Source: Bradyrhizobium diazoefficiens (GTDB taxonomy: Bacteria; Pseudomonadota; Alphaproteobacteria; Rhizobiales; Xanthobacteraceae). From it: a DNA stretch of 64,000 bases. The stretch covers positions 868,001 to 932,000 of the forward strand of contig NZ_CP067101.1 in assembly GCF_016616425.1 (NCBI RefSeq). Reading direction: 5' to 3'. The translations under genes were made by a program, and so were the position numbers. Positions 9,420-19,467 of this stretch are shown piece by piece. Each line of letters starts with the position of its first letter. Position 1 is the first letter of the stretch. The notes below the pieces were generated by a model that saw nothing but the letters and a program-made list of their open reading frames with translations, was not told the DNA's origin and did no database searches.

Positions 9420-10655
9420 CTACCGCTTCGCCGCTTCCTTCTGCAGGTCCGGGGCATTGACGGCGGGAATCGCGACGCGGCCGGGGCCGGTCACTTTCAG
9501 CGCCTCGGCGGCCTTTTCGTTCTCCATGATCTTGGCCATCACGGCCTGGCCTGCGCGCTCGAAAATCGCGCGGTTCTCGATCACGAATTTCTGCGACCTG
9601 CGCAGGCCGTCGATATAACCGTTGACCTCCGGCACGACGTAGCGCGCCACCATGTCCCAGCTCCGGCGCGTATTTTCCGGATTGGCCCAGTCGTGCACGA
9701 AACCGATGATGGCGCCGACGCCGCCGGAGACCTGCATCACGTTCTTGATGGTTTTGACGAGATCATCGGGCGTGCCGATGGTGGACGCCGCGCCCTCGAC
9801 AAAGGCGGTCTTGTCCACGGCCTCGTCGGGCGAGGAGAACGCGGTCAGCCCCGGCCGCTGCAGCGTGCCGACATTATATTCGTTGTGCCAGCGCATCAGC
9901 CCTGCGCCGGCCTCCTTGCGCGCCTGCTCGCGGGTCTCGGCGATGTGGAAGGTCAGGAGCACGCGCCAGTCGGCGCGGTTCACCGTCGTGCCGTGCTTCC
10001 TGGCCGCATCCTCCGCAAACTGCCACTGCTGCTGCAGCGACATCAACCCCTGCGTCGTCATCGAGCCCAGCGAGATGATGCCGATGCCGTATTTTCCGGC
10101 GAGCGTCATGCCGGAGGGCGAGATCTGCGAGGCCACGACGAACGGCATCTCCTCCTGCAACGGCAGGATCTGCAGCGCGGCGTCGTTCATGGTGAACCAG
10201 TCGCTCCTGGCGGTGACACGCTCGCCGTTGAAGAGCCGGCGGATCACGCCGATCGCCTCGTCCTGCCGGTCGCGCTGCGTCATCGGGTCGATGCCGAGCG
10301 TGTGCGCGTCGGAGGCGAGCGCCCCCGGGCCCGAGCCGAAGATGGCGCGGCCGCCTGTCATGTGATCGAGCTGCACCATGCGCTGGGCGACGTTGTAGGG
10401 ATGATGATAGGGCAGCGACACCACGCCGGTGCCGAGCTTGATCCGCTTGGTACGCTCGCCGGCTGCAGCCAGGAACATCTCGGGCGAGGCGATCGTCTCC
10501 CAGCCCGAGGAATGATGCTCGCCGCACCAGAACTCGTCATAGCCGAGCGCGTCGAGCTGCTCGACCAAATCGAGGTCGCGCCGGAACTGGAGCATCGGAT
10601 GCTCCCCGATCGGATGATGCGGAGCAAGGAAGGCTCCGAATTTCAGGCGCGCCAT
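9420..10655 (-). CDS. LLM-class flavin-dependent monooxygenase
   Basis: A 411-residue bacterial luciferase-like protein (FMNH2 or F420 dependent TIM barrel). It opens LKFGAFLAPHHPIGEHP, followed by DEFWCGEHHSSGWE, a signature shared with alkanal and limonene monooxygenase-type proteins, and includes GSGPGALASDAHTLG. GGAGAA precedes the ATG at 10655. The family oxidises small hydrophobic substrates using reduced flavin supplied by a separate reductase, which is not encoded nearby. Same strand as the P450, separated by a 236-base gap filled by a repeat. Substrate is not predictable. Confidence 0.92.
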   Translation of the reverse strand: MARLKFGAFLAPHHPIGEHPMLQFRRDLDLVEQLDALGYDEFWCGEHHSSGWETIASPEMFLAAAGERTKRIKLGTGVVSLPYHHPYNVAQRMVQLDHMTGGRAIFGSGPGALASDAHTLGIDPMTQRDRQDEAIGVIRRLFNGERVTARSDWFTMNDAALQILPLQEEMPFVVASQISPSGMTLAGKYGIGIISLGSMTTQGLMSLQQQWQFAEDAARKHGTTVNRADWRVLLTFHIAETREQARKEAGAGLMRWHNEYNVGTLQRPGLTAFSSPDEAVDKTAFVEGAASTIGTPDDLVKTIKNVMQVSGGVGAIIGFVHDWANPENTRRSWDMVARYVVPEVNGYIDGLRRSQKFVIENRAIFERAGQAVMAKIMENEKAAEALKVTGPGRVAIPAVNAPDLQKEAAKR

Positions 10656-10977
10656 GGCGTTTTCTCCGGCTTTGATTTTTGTTTGTTGAGACGGTGAGGC
10701 TACGTGCCGGAGGGCACGAACGCAATCGCGCCATGTCCCGTGTTACGGAATGCAGGCATGCGTGTGACTTCTTCCTCTCGTTCTTGCGTGGAGCGCTTCC
10801 GCACCGTCATGCCCCAGGGGACAAGCCCGGCCGTGACGATCCCTTGCAATTGGTCAGACGCGATTGTCCTTCTGCAGGCGGAGGGGCGAAGAGCGCGCGA
10901 ATCCTACCTCCGAGGTAATCGCCGGACATCATCCGATTTGAAATCATCCGGCGCCGACGTCGCGAAAGGCCCGCCCG
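10656..10977. other. Divergent intergenic region upstream of LLM oxygenase and MFS genes
   Basis: A 322-base gap without a convincing gene. It must hold the promoters of both divergent genes. Visible structures are a small hairpin CGTGCCggagGGCACG near 10700 and a compact dyad/direct repeat at 10921-10952 described separately. I see no sigma-70 consensus I would defend. Confidence 0.5.
10921..10952. promoter_or_regulatory. Candidate operator upstream of the MFS gene
   Basis: Twenty-five bases before the MFS start are outer arms GCCGGA (10921-10926) and TCCGGC (10947-10952), an inner 11-base palindrome GATTTGAAATC (10935-10945), and a direct repeat ATCATCCG at 10928 and 10943. The nested symmetry suggests a regulator site. 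No regulator gene is adjacent to claim it. Confidence 0.35.
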
Positions 10978-12384
10978 ATGCATCAAATCGTCACACAACA
11001 AATCGATTCCTCCCGCCGCTGGTCGGTGCTGGCGATCGTCGTGGCCGCCCAGTTCATGTTCGGCGTCGATGCCTTCGTGGTCAACGTCGCCATTCCCACC
11101 ATCGCGGTCGAGCTGCACGCAACGCCGGCCGAGATCGAATCCGTGATCGCGATCTATTTGATCGCGTATGCCACGCTGGTCGTCACCGGCGGCCGTCTCG
11201 GCGACATCCACGGCACCAGGACCGTGTTCCTGGCCGGCGTGCTCGGCTTCACGCTAACGTCACTGTGGTGCGGCCTGGCGCAATCCGGCGCGGAGCTGAT
11301 CGTCGCCCGGTTGGCGCAGGGCGCCACGGCAGCGCTGATGGTGCCCCAGGTGCTGGCGACGCTGCATCTGTTGTTCACGGACGAATCGCGCAGCCGCGCG
11401 TTCGCCATCTACGGTGTCGTGCTCGGGCTGGCCGGCGCCGCAGGCTTCCTGCTCGGCGGTCTGCTCGTCACGGTTGATCTTGCCGGCACGAGCTGGCGTT
11501 CGGTGTTCTTCGTCAACGTGCCCTGCGGCCTCGTCATTGCGGCTGCCGCCTGGCACATCATGCCGTCGGTGCCGCGCCGGGCCGGCATCCGGCTCGACAT
11601 CAAGGGCGGCGTGGTCCTGTTCGCAGGATTGCTCTGCCTGATCGGCCCGCTGCTGTTCGGTCACGATGTCGGCTGGGCGCCGTGGCTGTGGGCCGTGATG
11701 GCCATCGGCGGCGTCGTCCTGACAGCGTTCCTGAAGCTGGAACATGCGGTCGCGCGCGCCGGCGGCATGCCCTTGATCGACCTGACGCTGCTGACGGATG
11801 CCGCCTTCCTTCGCGGGCTTGGCGCCGCCTTCTTTTTCTTCGTTGCCAATCTCTCCTTCTATCTGGTCATGACGCTGTTCATGCAACGTGGCCTGAAGAT
11901 TCCACCGCTCTCAGCCGGCATGGCCTTCATTCCGCTCGCGCTCGCCTTCGTGGCGGCGTCGCGCCACAGCGGCGCGCGGACACGCCATCGCGGCACCAAG
12001 GTGTTGATCGAAGGCTGCGCGCTCCAGATCTCAGGCCTCGTCGCGCTCGCGCTTGTTGCGTTCTGTGTCGATGCGCCGTCGCCGCTCCTGCTCGCGCTCA
12101 CCATGATCATCTTCGGCTACGGTCAGGGACTGGTGATGGCGCCACTCTCCGGCGCCGTGCTCGCGACGGTCAAGCCCGTCGCCGCAGGTTCGGCGTCAGG
12201 CATGTACGGCACCATTGTGCAGATCGGAAATGCGGCCGGAGTGGCCGCAATCGGCGCGGTGTTCTTCGCCGTCGAATCGTTGCAATCGGCGCGCGCAGGA
12301 TTTCTTGCCTCGCTTGTGCTGTTTGTGACATTAATCATGATCTGCGCCGCATTTTTGTCGTGGCTGCGCCGCGCATCGGCATGA
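10978..12384 (+). CDS. MFS transporter, DHA2-type drug exporter
   Basis: A 468-residue inner-membrane protein with about 14 hydrophobic helices. It shows the DHA2 opening MFGVDAFVVNVAIPTIAVEL, motif A-like GGRLGDIHGTR after helix 2, and the helix 5 motif AIYGVVLGLAGAAGFLLGG. GAAAGG precedes the ATG at 10978. Proton-driven export of small hydrophobic compounds is expected. It is divergent from the flavin monooxygenase gene, so it could export a product or substrate of that cluster, though this is inference. Confidence 0.9.
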   Translation: MHQIVTQQIDSSRRWSVLAIVVAAQFMFGVDAFVVNVAIPTIAVELHATPAEIESVIAIYLIAYATLVVTGGRLGDIHGTRTVFLAGVLGFTLTSLWCGLAQSGAELIVARLAQGATAALMVPQVLATLHLLFTDESRSRAFAIYGVVLGLAGAAGFLLGGLLVTVDLAGTSWRSVFFVNVPCGLVIAAAAWHIMPSVPRRAGIRLDIKGGVVLFAGLLCLIGPLLFGHDVGWAPWLWAVMAIGGVVLTAFLKLEHAVARAGGMPLIDLTLLTDAAFLRGLGAAFFFFVANLSFYLVMTLFMQRGLKIPPLSAGMAFIPLALAFVAASRHSGARTRHRGTKVLIEGCALQISGLVALALVAFCVDAPSPLLLALTMIIFGYGQGLVMAPLSGAVLATVKPVAAGSASGMYGTIVQIGNAAGVAAIGAVFFAVESLQSARAGFLASLVLFVTLIMICAAFLSWLRRASA

Positions 12385-12519
12385 AGCTGAGGCACTGCGG
12401 TTAATGCGTCTGATTTCCCGCAATTTTCGCTGGATTGACAGCGCACGGTCTTTTTATTTCGCAATGCAGCAACTATCTGGTTTGGCTGAACGTTGAAAGT
12501 CGCCCACCAGGAAGTTGCC

Positions 12520-13701
12520 GTGTCGTTAGCCAGAAATATCGATCTGTTGAGACGTCTGCCCAGGCTGGACGGTCTGCGCTTTGCCGAGTTCGGCCGCAGC
12601 GCCGATGCGCCCAGTCCATTGGAAGAGATCACAGGCTTCGGCGACAACCCCGGAGCCTTGCGCATGTTCGCGTTCGTGCCGGCGCAATTGCAGAAGCCGC
12701 GCGCTCTGGTGGTCGTGCTGCATGGCTGCGGGCAGACGGCCGCCAGCTACGATCTCGGTGCGGGCTGGTCGACGCTCGCGAAGCATTATGGCTTCGCGCT
12801 GTTGATGCCCGAGCAGCAGCGCATCAACAACGGCAACACGTGTTTCAACTGGTTCAATCCGGAAGACACCGCGCGGGACAGCGGCGAGGCGCATTCGATC
12901 CGGGAGATGATTGCGCACATGGTCGACGCGCACCGCATCGATCCCAGGCGAATCTTCATCACCGGTCTGTCCGCCGGCGGCGGCATGACGTCGGTGATGC
13001 TCGCAACCTATCCGGAAGTCTTCGCGGCCGGTGCGGTCATTGCCGGACTGCCCTACGGCATCGCCTCGAACCTGCGCGAGGCGCTGGGCGGCATGTTTCA
13101 TTCCCCGGCGCGTCCCGCGCGCGAGCTCGGCGATCTCGTACGCAACGCCTCTGATCATCGCGGTCCCTGGCCGAAAATCTCGGTGTGGCACGGCAGCGCC
13201 GACCGCACCGTCAATCCCGGCAACGCCAACGAGATCGTCAAACAGTGGCTCGATTTGCACGATCTGCCGGAAGCGCCCATGGCAGAGACCAATGTCGATG
13301 GATATCCGCGCCAGGCCTGGTGGGACAAGGACGGCGAAACGCTGGTCGAGTCCTATGCCATCACCGACATGGCGCATGGCACGCCGCTCGGCCTCGCCGA
13401 CAACGACCAGCGCTACGGCGTGGAAGGCGCGTTCCTGATCGAGGCCGGCATTTCCTCGTCCTATCACATCGCAAAGTTCTTCGGCCTCACCGGCTGGATT
13501 GCAGACGCTGCAAAGGCGGAACCCAAGCCTGCAACCGAGCCTGCAACGAAGACGGCAGTTTCGCCCGCGCCACATCTCGCCCGCTCGATCCGCTCGGCGG
13601 TCGCCGAACAGCCGGCCGAGCCGAAGCGCAAGGAGGCTCGCGGCTTCGATCTCGGCCGGATCATCACGCGCGCGCTGACCGCGGCGGGGTTGATGAAGTA
13701 G
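12520..13701 (+). CDS. PHB depolymerase-family esterase
   Basis: A 393-residue alpha/beta hydrolase of the esterase/PHB-depolymerase family. The start is GTG at 12520, chosen because AGGAAG lies six bases upstream. Oxyanion-hole motif LHGCGQTAASY begins at 67, the nucleophile elbow GLSAGG gives Ser151, and likely Asp228 (WHGSADRTV) and His286 (DMAHGTPLG) complete the triad. No signal peptide is visible, so it is probably intracellular. The Pro/Ala/Lys-rich tail after about 325 looks disordered. It may act on short polyesters, feruloyl esters or other esters; a true PHA substrate is unproven. It ends one base before the convergent stop of the next gene. Confidence 0.9.
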   Translation: MSLARNIDLLRRLPRLDGLRFAEFGRSADAPSPLEEITGFGDNPGALRMFAFVPAQLQKPRALVVVLHGCGQTAASYDLGAGWSTLAKHYGFALLMPEQQRINNGNTCFNWFNPEDTARDSGEAHSIREMIAHMVDAHRIDPRRIFITGLSAGGGMTSVMLATYPEVFAAGAVIAGLPYGIASNLREALGGMFHSPARPARELGDLVRNASDHRGPWPKISVWHGSADRTVNPGNANEIVKQWLDLHDLPEAPMAETNVDGYPRQAWWDKDGETLVESYAITDMAHGTPLGLADNDQRYGVEGAFLIEAGISSSYHIAKFFGLTGWIADAAKAEPKPATEPATKTAVSPAPHLARSIRSAVAEQPAEPKRKEARGFDLGRIITRALTAAGLMK

Positions 13702-13702
13702 C

Positions 13703-14005
13703 TCAGGCCGTCTGGTCGATCCATTCGACCGGCGTCGCCGTCACCTCACCGCCGGCGACCTTCCGCGTCATCTCCTGGTAGGCCTTGAAGAATTCGCGCG
13801 ATTGCAGCGCCCTTTGCGCGGCATCGTCGCTGACGCTGGCGAGGTGAAAGTAACTGCCGTCGTCGCGGTTCTTCAGGACACGATAGCCGATCCGTCCTTT
13901 CAGCTCCGGATCGCCGTCGATCGCCTTGATGAAACGGCTGACCTCCTGGTGCCAGGCCTCCCTCGTGCCGTTCCTGAATTCATACTTGATCATGAAGTGC
14001 TTCAT
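13703..14005 (-). CDS. Small dimeric alpha/beta-barrel protein (monooxygenase/stress-responsive type)
   Basis: A 100-residue protein beginning MKHFMIKYEFRNGT after GGGAG. Size and the pattern of a beta strand, helix, RVLKNRDDGSYFHLASV strand and AQRALQSREFFKAYQEMTRKVAG helix fit the antibiotic-biosynthesis-monooxygenase/dimeric ferredoxin-like fold. No catalytic residue can be named. It is divergent from an HxlR-type regulator with 142 bases between starts, the usual arrangement of an HxlR regulator and its target. It could be a quinone- or stress-related oxygenase. Confidence 0.75.
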   Translation of the reverse strand: MKHFMIKYEFRNGTREAWHQEVSRFIKAIDGDPELKGRIGYRVLKNRDDGSYFHLASVSDDAAQRALQSREFFKAYQEMTRKVAGGEVTATPVEWIDQTA

Positions 14006-14062
14006 GTGACGCTCCCTGTTCGTGGTGTGCGTCATCATCTGCGGCGTGCAAGCGATCCTGCA

Positions 14063-14089
14063 AGTATGGACAAAATTGATAGTATGGAC
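14063..14089. promoter_or_regulatory. Direct-repeat candidate operator for the HxlR regulator
   Basis: The nonamer AGTATGGAC occurs at 14063-14071 and 14081-14089, spaced 18 bases start to start, with AT-rich DNA between (AAAATTGAT). It lies between the divergent starts of the small monooxygenase-like gene and the HxlR gene. Repeats of this spacing fit a dimeric winged-helix regulator binding side by side on one face. Confidence 0.5.
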
Positions 14090-14147
14090 TTTTTCGCTGT
14101 CTTTCCTATTCTCTCATCAAACTTGGCTGGCGCATGGAGGAGACGAG

Positions 14148-14516
14148 ATGGCGAAGGCAATCCCGCTGCGCAGCTGTCCGGTCGCTGCCTTTCAAAAGAT
14201 GATCAGCGGCAAGTACAAGCTTCGCATCGTCTGGGACCTCAAGGACGGCCCGCGCCGCTATGGCGAAATCAGGAGCGGCCTGTTGCGCGGCACGGCCGGC
14301 AGCGCGGAGATCACACCGCGCGTGCTCAGCCGCGAACTGAAGGCGCTGACGCAAAGCGGCTTGATCGACCGCAAGGATTTTGGCGAGGTGCCGCCGAAGG
14401 TCGAATATCGCCTGACCCGCAAGGGCAAGAGTTTTGTCCCCGTCGTCGCCGCGATCCGGCAATGGGGCGAGCGCAATCTCGGTGAGGCGGCGGCGCTCGC
14501 GGAGGCCGCCGAGTAG
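14148..14516 (+). CDS. HxlR-family winged-helix transcriptional regulator
   Basis: A 122-residue regulator. The family signature is clear: CPVAAFQKMISGKYKLRIVW (Cys at 10), then DLKDGPRRYGEI and the recognition region ITPRVLSRELKALTQSGLIDRK. GGAGGAGACGAG precedes the ATG at 14148, discarding an upstream in-frame ATG with no ribosome site. HxlR proteins often sense aldehydes, quinones or thiol stress through the N-terminal cysteine and control a divergent gene. That matches the divergent small monooxygenase and the direct repeat between them. The next gene, a glyoxalase-II-like hydrolase, converges on it with a two-base gap. Confidence 0.93.
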   Translation: MAKAIPLRSCPVAAFQKMISGKYKLRIVWDLKDGPRRYGEIRSGLLRGTAGSAEITPRVLSRELKALTQSGLIDRKDFGEVPPKVEYRLTRKGKSFVPVVAAIRQWGERNLGEAAALAEAAE

Positions 14517-14518
14517 GC

Positions 14519-15187
14519 TCACATTTCGCCGGTGATGAACGGATTGGTCATCCGTTCCTGGCCGATGCTCGAGCCTGCGCCGTGGCCGCAGATGAAGCCG
14601 ATGTCGTCGCCGAGCGGCAGCAGCTTGGTCAGAATAGAGTCGATCAGCGTCGCGTGATTGCCGCCGGGCAGGTCGGTACGCCCGACCGAGCCGGCAAACA
14701 GCACATCGCCGACATGGGCGAAACGCAATTGCTTGTTGAAGAACACCACGCTGCCCGGCGAATGGCCGGGGCAGTGCAGAATATCGAACTGCAAATCGCC
14801 GATCGACACGCTGTCGCCCTCGTCGAGCCAGCGGTCCGGCTCGAAATTGCGCCCGCCGGTCATGCCAAAGCGCGCGCCGCTCTCCACGACATTGTCGAGC
14901 AGAAACTTATCAGCGGCATGCGGGCCCTCGATCGGCACCTTCAGTGCATCGCGCAATTCGGCCGCGCCGCCGACATGGTCGATATGACCGTGGGTCAGCC
15001 AGATCTTCTCCACGGTGACACCGGTCTGCTCGATCGCGTCCAGGATCTTCGGCACGTCTCCGCCGGGATCGATCACCACGGCCCTCTTGCCGGGTTCGTC
15101 CCAGATGATGGTGCAGTTCTGCTCGAACAGCGTCACGGGAACGATGATCGCGCCCGCCTTGGCTTTCGTGTCATTTTGCTCGGTCAT
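14519..15187 (-). CDS. MBL-fold hydrolase, glyoxalase II-like (YcbL type)
   Basis: A 222-residue metallo-beta-lactamase-fold protein. The metal motif THGHIDHVGG (HxHxDH) is intact, with a later His in HCPGHSPGS, Asp in HVGDVLFAGSVGRTD and His in CGHGAGSS, the full bimetal ligand set. Short length and FAGSVGRTDLPGG point to the YcbL/glyoxalase II-like branch acting on S-lactoylglutathione or related thioesters. The ATG at 15187 begins MTEQNDTKA. It shares a convergent end with the HxlR gene. The same frame stays open far upstream, but that is only a shadow of the alpha-glucosidase gene. Confidence 0.92.
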   Translation of the reverse strand: MTEQNDTKAKAGAIIVPVTLFEQNCTIIWDEPGKRAVVIDPGGDVPKILDAIEQTGVTVEKIWLTHGHIDHVGGAAELRDALKVPIEGPHAADKFLLDNVVESGARFGMTGGRNFEPDRWLDEGDSVSIGDLQFDILHCPGHSPGSVVFFNKQLRFAHVGDVLFAGSVGRTDLPGGNHATLIDSILTKLLPLGDDIGFICGHGAGSSIGQERMTNPFITGEM

Positions 15188-15370
15188 GGCCACACAATGC
15201 CGATTTTTGCCATGCCGCCAAGCAAAAGATTCGGCCCAAAGACCTGGAATGCGACCAGGAACAGTCATCCCCGCCGTCACACGGCTGGCCCAATTGGCTC
15301 GCCAATTTGAACCGGAGCGCTGCTGTCGCGTTCTTCCGCGCGGGATACGGATTTGGATGGGTTCTCCGGC

Positions 15371-16969
<1,599 letters not shown>

Positions 16970-17008
16970 CGATCGTCGAAACGGTGCGCAAGCGAACGCA
17001 TCTCGACG

Positions 17009-18706
17009 TCATCCGGAATGCTTCTTCCCCCGCACCGTCCCGTCGATGTCGCTCCGCTTGAGCAGATAATCCAGCCCGCCGACCCGATACCAGCGATACC
17101 CATACGGCTCCAGCACGACGCGGTGCTGGCCGCGCTTATCGGCATGGCTGTGGTCCTCTGCGAGCAAATTGATCAGGTGCGCGCCCGCATCGTCAGGCAA
17201 GCCGGCGGAGAACGCGATCTCGCGCGGCTTCTCGTCCAGATTGTGCACGAACAGCACCGAATTGTTGCGCCAGTCATAACGCATGATGAACACGGCGGGA
17301 TCGCGCGTCGGGACCACGGCGAAATCGCCCCAGCCGACCTCCGGCACCTCCTTGCGCATGCGGACGATGCGCTCGGTCCAGTTCAGCATGGAGTTGGGAT
17401 CGCGCCTTTGTTTTGCGACGTTGACGTGCGGATAGCCATACGGTCCCTTGTCGATGACAGGGCAGGCCGGCTTGTCGTTCTTGGTGAAGCCGCCATGCGG
17501 CTCGGTCGACCATTGCATCGGCGTGCGCGCGCAATTGCGCTCGGGCAGCGACAGGTCGTCGCCCATCGCGATCTCGTCGCCATAGCGGATGACGGGCGTT
17601 CCTGGCAGCGTGCACATCAGGCTGTAGGCGAGCTCGAGCCGCCTGCGGTCGCCGCCCAGCATCGGCGCGAGACGGCGGCGAATGCCGCGGTCGTAGAGCT
17701 GCATGTCCTTGTCGGGACCGAACGATTTGAACACGACATCGCGCTGCGCCTTGGTCAGGCGCCCGAGATCGAGCTCGTCGTGATTGCGCAGGAACAGGCC
17801 CCATTGCGCGCTTGCCGGCCGTGGCTTGGTCGCCTTCAGCGCCTTTGCCAGCGGGCGCGAATCGGCGGAGGCCAGCGCGTAGAACAGATGCTGGTTGACG
17901 TGGAAGTTGAACATCATGTGCATGCGGTCGGCGTCGCGGCCGAAATATTCCATGTCCGTTTCCGGCAGCACATTGGCTTCGGCAAGGATGATGGCATCGC
18001 CCTGTCGCCATTGCAGGAATTCGCGGAACGCGCGCAGCATGTCATACTGCTCGACCGGCTTCTTCACCTTCGCGCCCTTGGTCGCGATCACGAACGGCAC
18101 CGCATCCATGCGGAATCCGGAGACGCCGAGCTGGATCCAGAAGCCCATGATCTTGAGAATTTCCGCCTGCACATGCGGGTTCGACGTGTTGAGATCGGGT
18201 TGGAAATCGTAAAAGCGATGGAAGTAATACGCGCCGGCTTCCTTGTCGCGCGTCCAGGTCGATTTCTGCACGCCGGGAAACACCATGCCCTTGTTGGCGC
18301 CGGCGGGCTTCTTGTCGGACCACACATACCAATCGCGATAGGGCGAGGTCTTGTCGCGCCGCGCCTCCTTGAACCAGTGATGCTGGTCCGAGGTGTGGTT
18401 GATGACGAGGTCGATGATGACGCGGATGCCGCGCTGCTTGCAGCCATGGGCGAACTCGACGAAGTCGCCGAGCGTGCCGTAGCGGGCATCGACGCTGTAA
18501 TAGTCCGCGATGTCATAGCCGGCGTCGCGGCCCGGCGAGGTCTGGAACGGCATCAGCCAGATCGTGGTGATGCCGAGGCCATGCAGGTAGTCGAGCCGCC
18601 GCAAGAGGCCCTTGAAGTCGCCGACGCCGTCGCCGTTGGCGTCCATATAGGAGCCGACGGACAGGCAGTAGATCACGCCGTTCTTGTACCAGAGATCGTC
18701 GATCAT
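17009..18706 (-). CDS. treS: GH13 trehalose synthase-type enzyme (maltose alpha-D-glucosyltransferase)
   Basis: A 565-residue GH13 protein. Nucleophile Asp201 (SGFRMDAVPFV), Glu243 (ILAEANVLPE) and Asp310 (FLRNHDELDLG) are intact; the LRNHDEL form and the GSYMDANGDGVGDF opening resemble trehalose synthases, which interconvert maltose and trehalose. RYGDEIAMGDDLSLPERN and ARTPMQW fit as well. It lacks the fused maltokinase domain found in some TreS proteins. A related intracellular alpha-amylase/glucosidase is possible. Convergent with the alpha-glucosidase; 146 bases separate its start from the divergent mmcB gene. Trehalose is an osmoprotectant in bradyrhizobia. Confidence 0.82.
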   Translation of the reverse strand: MIDDLWYKNGVIYCLSVGSYMDANGDGVGDFKGLLRRLDYLHGLGITTIWLMPFQTSPGRDAGYDIADYYSVDARYGTLGDFVEFAHGCKQRGIRVIIDLVINHTSDQHHWFKEARRDKTSPYRDWYVWSDKKPAGANKGMVFPGVQKSTWTRDKEAGAYYFHRFYDFQPDLNTSNPHVQAEILKIMGFWIQLGVSGFRMDAVPFVIATKGAKVKKPVEQYDMLRAFREFLQWRQGDAIILAEANVLPETDMEYFGRDADRMHMMFNFHVNQHLFYALASADSRPLAKALKATKPRPASAQWGLFLRNHDELDLGRLTKAQRDVVFKSFGPDKDMQLYDRGIRRRLAPMLGGDRRRLELAYSLMCTLPGTPVIRYGDEIAMGDDLSLPERNCARTPMQWSTEPHGGFTKNDKPACPVIDKGPYGYPHVNVAKQRRDPNSMLNWTERIVRMRKEVPEVGWGDFAVVPTRDPAVFIMRYDWRNNSVLFVHNLDEKPREIAFSAGLPDDAGAHLINLLAEDHSHADKRGQHRVVLEPYGYRWYRVGGLDYLLKRSDIDGTVRGKKHSG

Positions 18707-18852
18707 GCGCGAGCAGCCTCGATGCGTCCCGCCGAGGTGCGGCGGCTGCGTGATAAGTGCGTGGGGAAGGGGAGGTTCCGCGCCTTCTCGGCCGGGCTCG
18801 CGCGGCGCGCGCTCGGAATGACGGGCACAATGGAATCGGCTAAGCTCCGGGC

Positions 18853-19341
18853 ATGGACAACACCGCCCGCATCACCCTCGTGCCGCCGCCGGATCGCCGC
18901 CAGTCGGAGACGGCGCTTGCGGTCGCGCGCGGGACGGCGCGGCTGCTGCGCTCGCTCGGCTTCTCCTGCATCAGCGAATTGCCGCTGCCCTCCGGCCGGC
19001 GCGCCGATCTGGTGGCGCTGAACGAGCGCGGCGAGATCTGGATCGTCGAGATCAAGTCATCGGTGGAAGACTTGCGCGCCGACCAGAAATGGCACGAATA
19101 CCGCGCCCATTGCGACCGGCTGTTCTTCGCCTTCACGCAGGACCTGCCGTGCGAGATATTTCCTGAAGACACCGGCCTGATCATCGCAGACGCCTATGGC
19201 GCGCACATGCATTGCGAAGCGCCCGAGCACAAGCTTGCTGCCGCGACGCGCAAGCAGATGACGGTGCGCTTTGCGATGGCGGCGGGCTTGCGGATCAACC
19301 GGCTGATCGACCCGCAGGGACATGCGGATTTCTGGGAATGA
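18853..19341 (+). CDS. mmcB: MmcB family DNA repair protein
   Basis: A 162-residue protein matching the DUF1052/MmcB family of alphaproteobacteria. A PD-(D/E)xK nuclease-like core is visible: GRRADLVALNERGEIWIVEIKSS, with Asp, Glu and Lys in order, then DQKWHEYRAHCDRLFFAF. The family was linked to DNA repair in Caulobacter, where it belongs to the LexA regulon. I see no clean GTTC-N7-GTTC LexA box in the 146-base gap upstream. Start ATG 18853; no strong ribosome site. Its 3' end meets a long inverted repeat, beyond which regR converges. Confidence 0.88.
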   Translation: MDNTARITLVPPPDRRQSETALAVARGTARLLRSLGFSCISELPLPSGRRADLVALNERGEIWIVEIKSSVEDLRADQKWHEYRAHCDRLFFAFTQDLPCEIFPEDTGLIIADAYGAHMHCEAPEHKLAAATRKQMTVRFAMAAGLRINRLIDPQGHADFWE

Positions 19342-19345
19342 ATCT

Positions 19346-19433
19346 GTAGGATGGGTAGAGCGAAGCGAAACCCATCAGTGCGCTCTGCGAATCTGCGAAG
19401 AAGATGGGTTTCGCTTCGCTCTACCCATCCTAC
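19346..19433. repeat. Perfect 31-bp inverted repeat, family D
   Basis: Arms 19346-19376 and 19403-19433 are exact reverse complements over 31 bases, with a 26-base spacer. The left arm starts GTAGGATGGGTAGAGCGAAG. As RNA it would form a very stable hairpin on either strand. It lies between the convergent mmcB and regR genes, so it can end both transcripts, although no U-run follows. The long perfect arms look like a mobile miniature element or a recent repeat insertion. Confidence 0.85.
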
Positions 19434-19467
19434 GAAACTGCGTCCGGGGCACGCGAGCGGCCGGCAC

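Noticed and set aside
18707..18852. Possible LexA box upstream of mmcB (GTTCCGCGCCTTCTC)
   Set aside because: The second half reads TCTC, not GTTC, so the alphaproteobacterial GTTC-N7-GTTC consensus is not met.
17018..19021. Plus-strand frame of about 667 codons over the trehalose synthase-type gene
   Set aside because: Antisense shadow of treS, with Arg/Ala/Val composition and no motifs.
19342..19467. CRISPR-like repeat between mmcB and regR
   Set aside because: It is one inverted pair, not a series of direct repeats with spacers; no cas genes are in the window.
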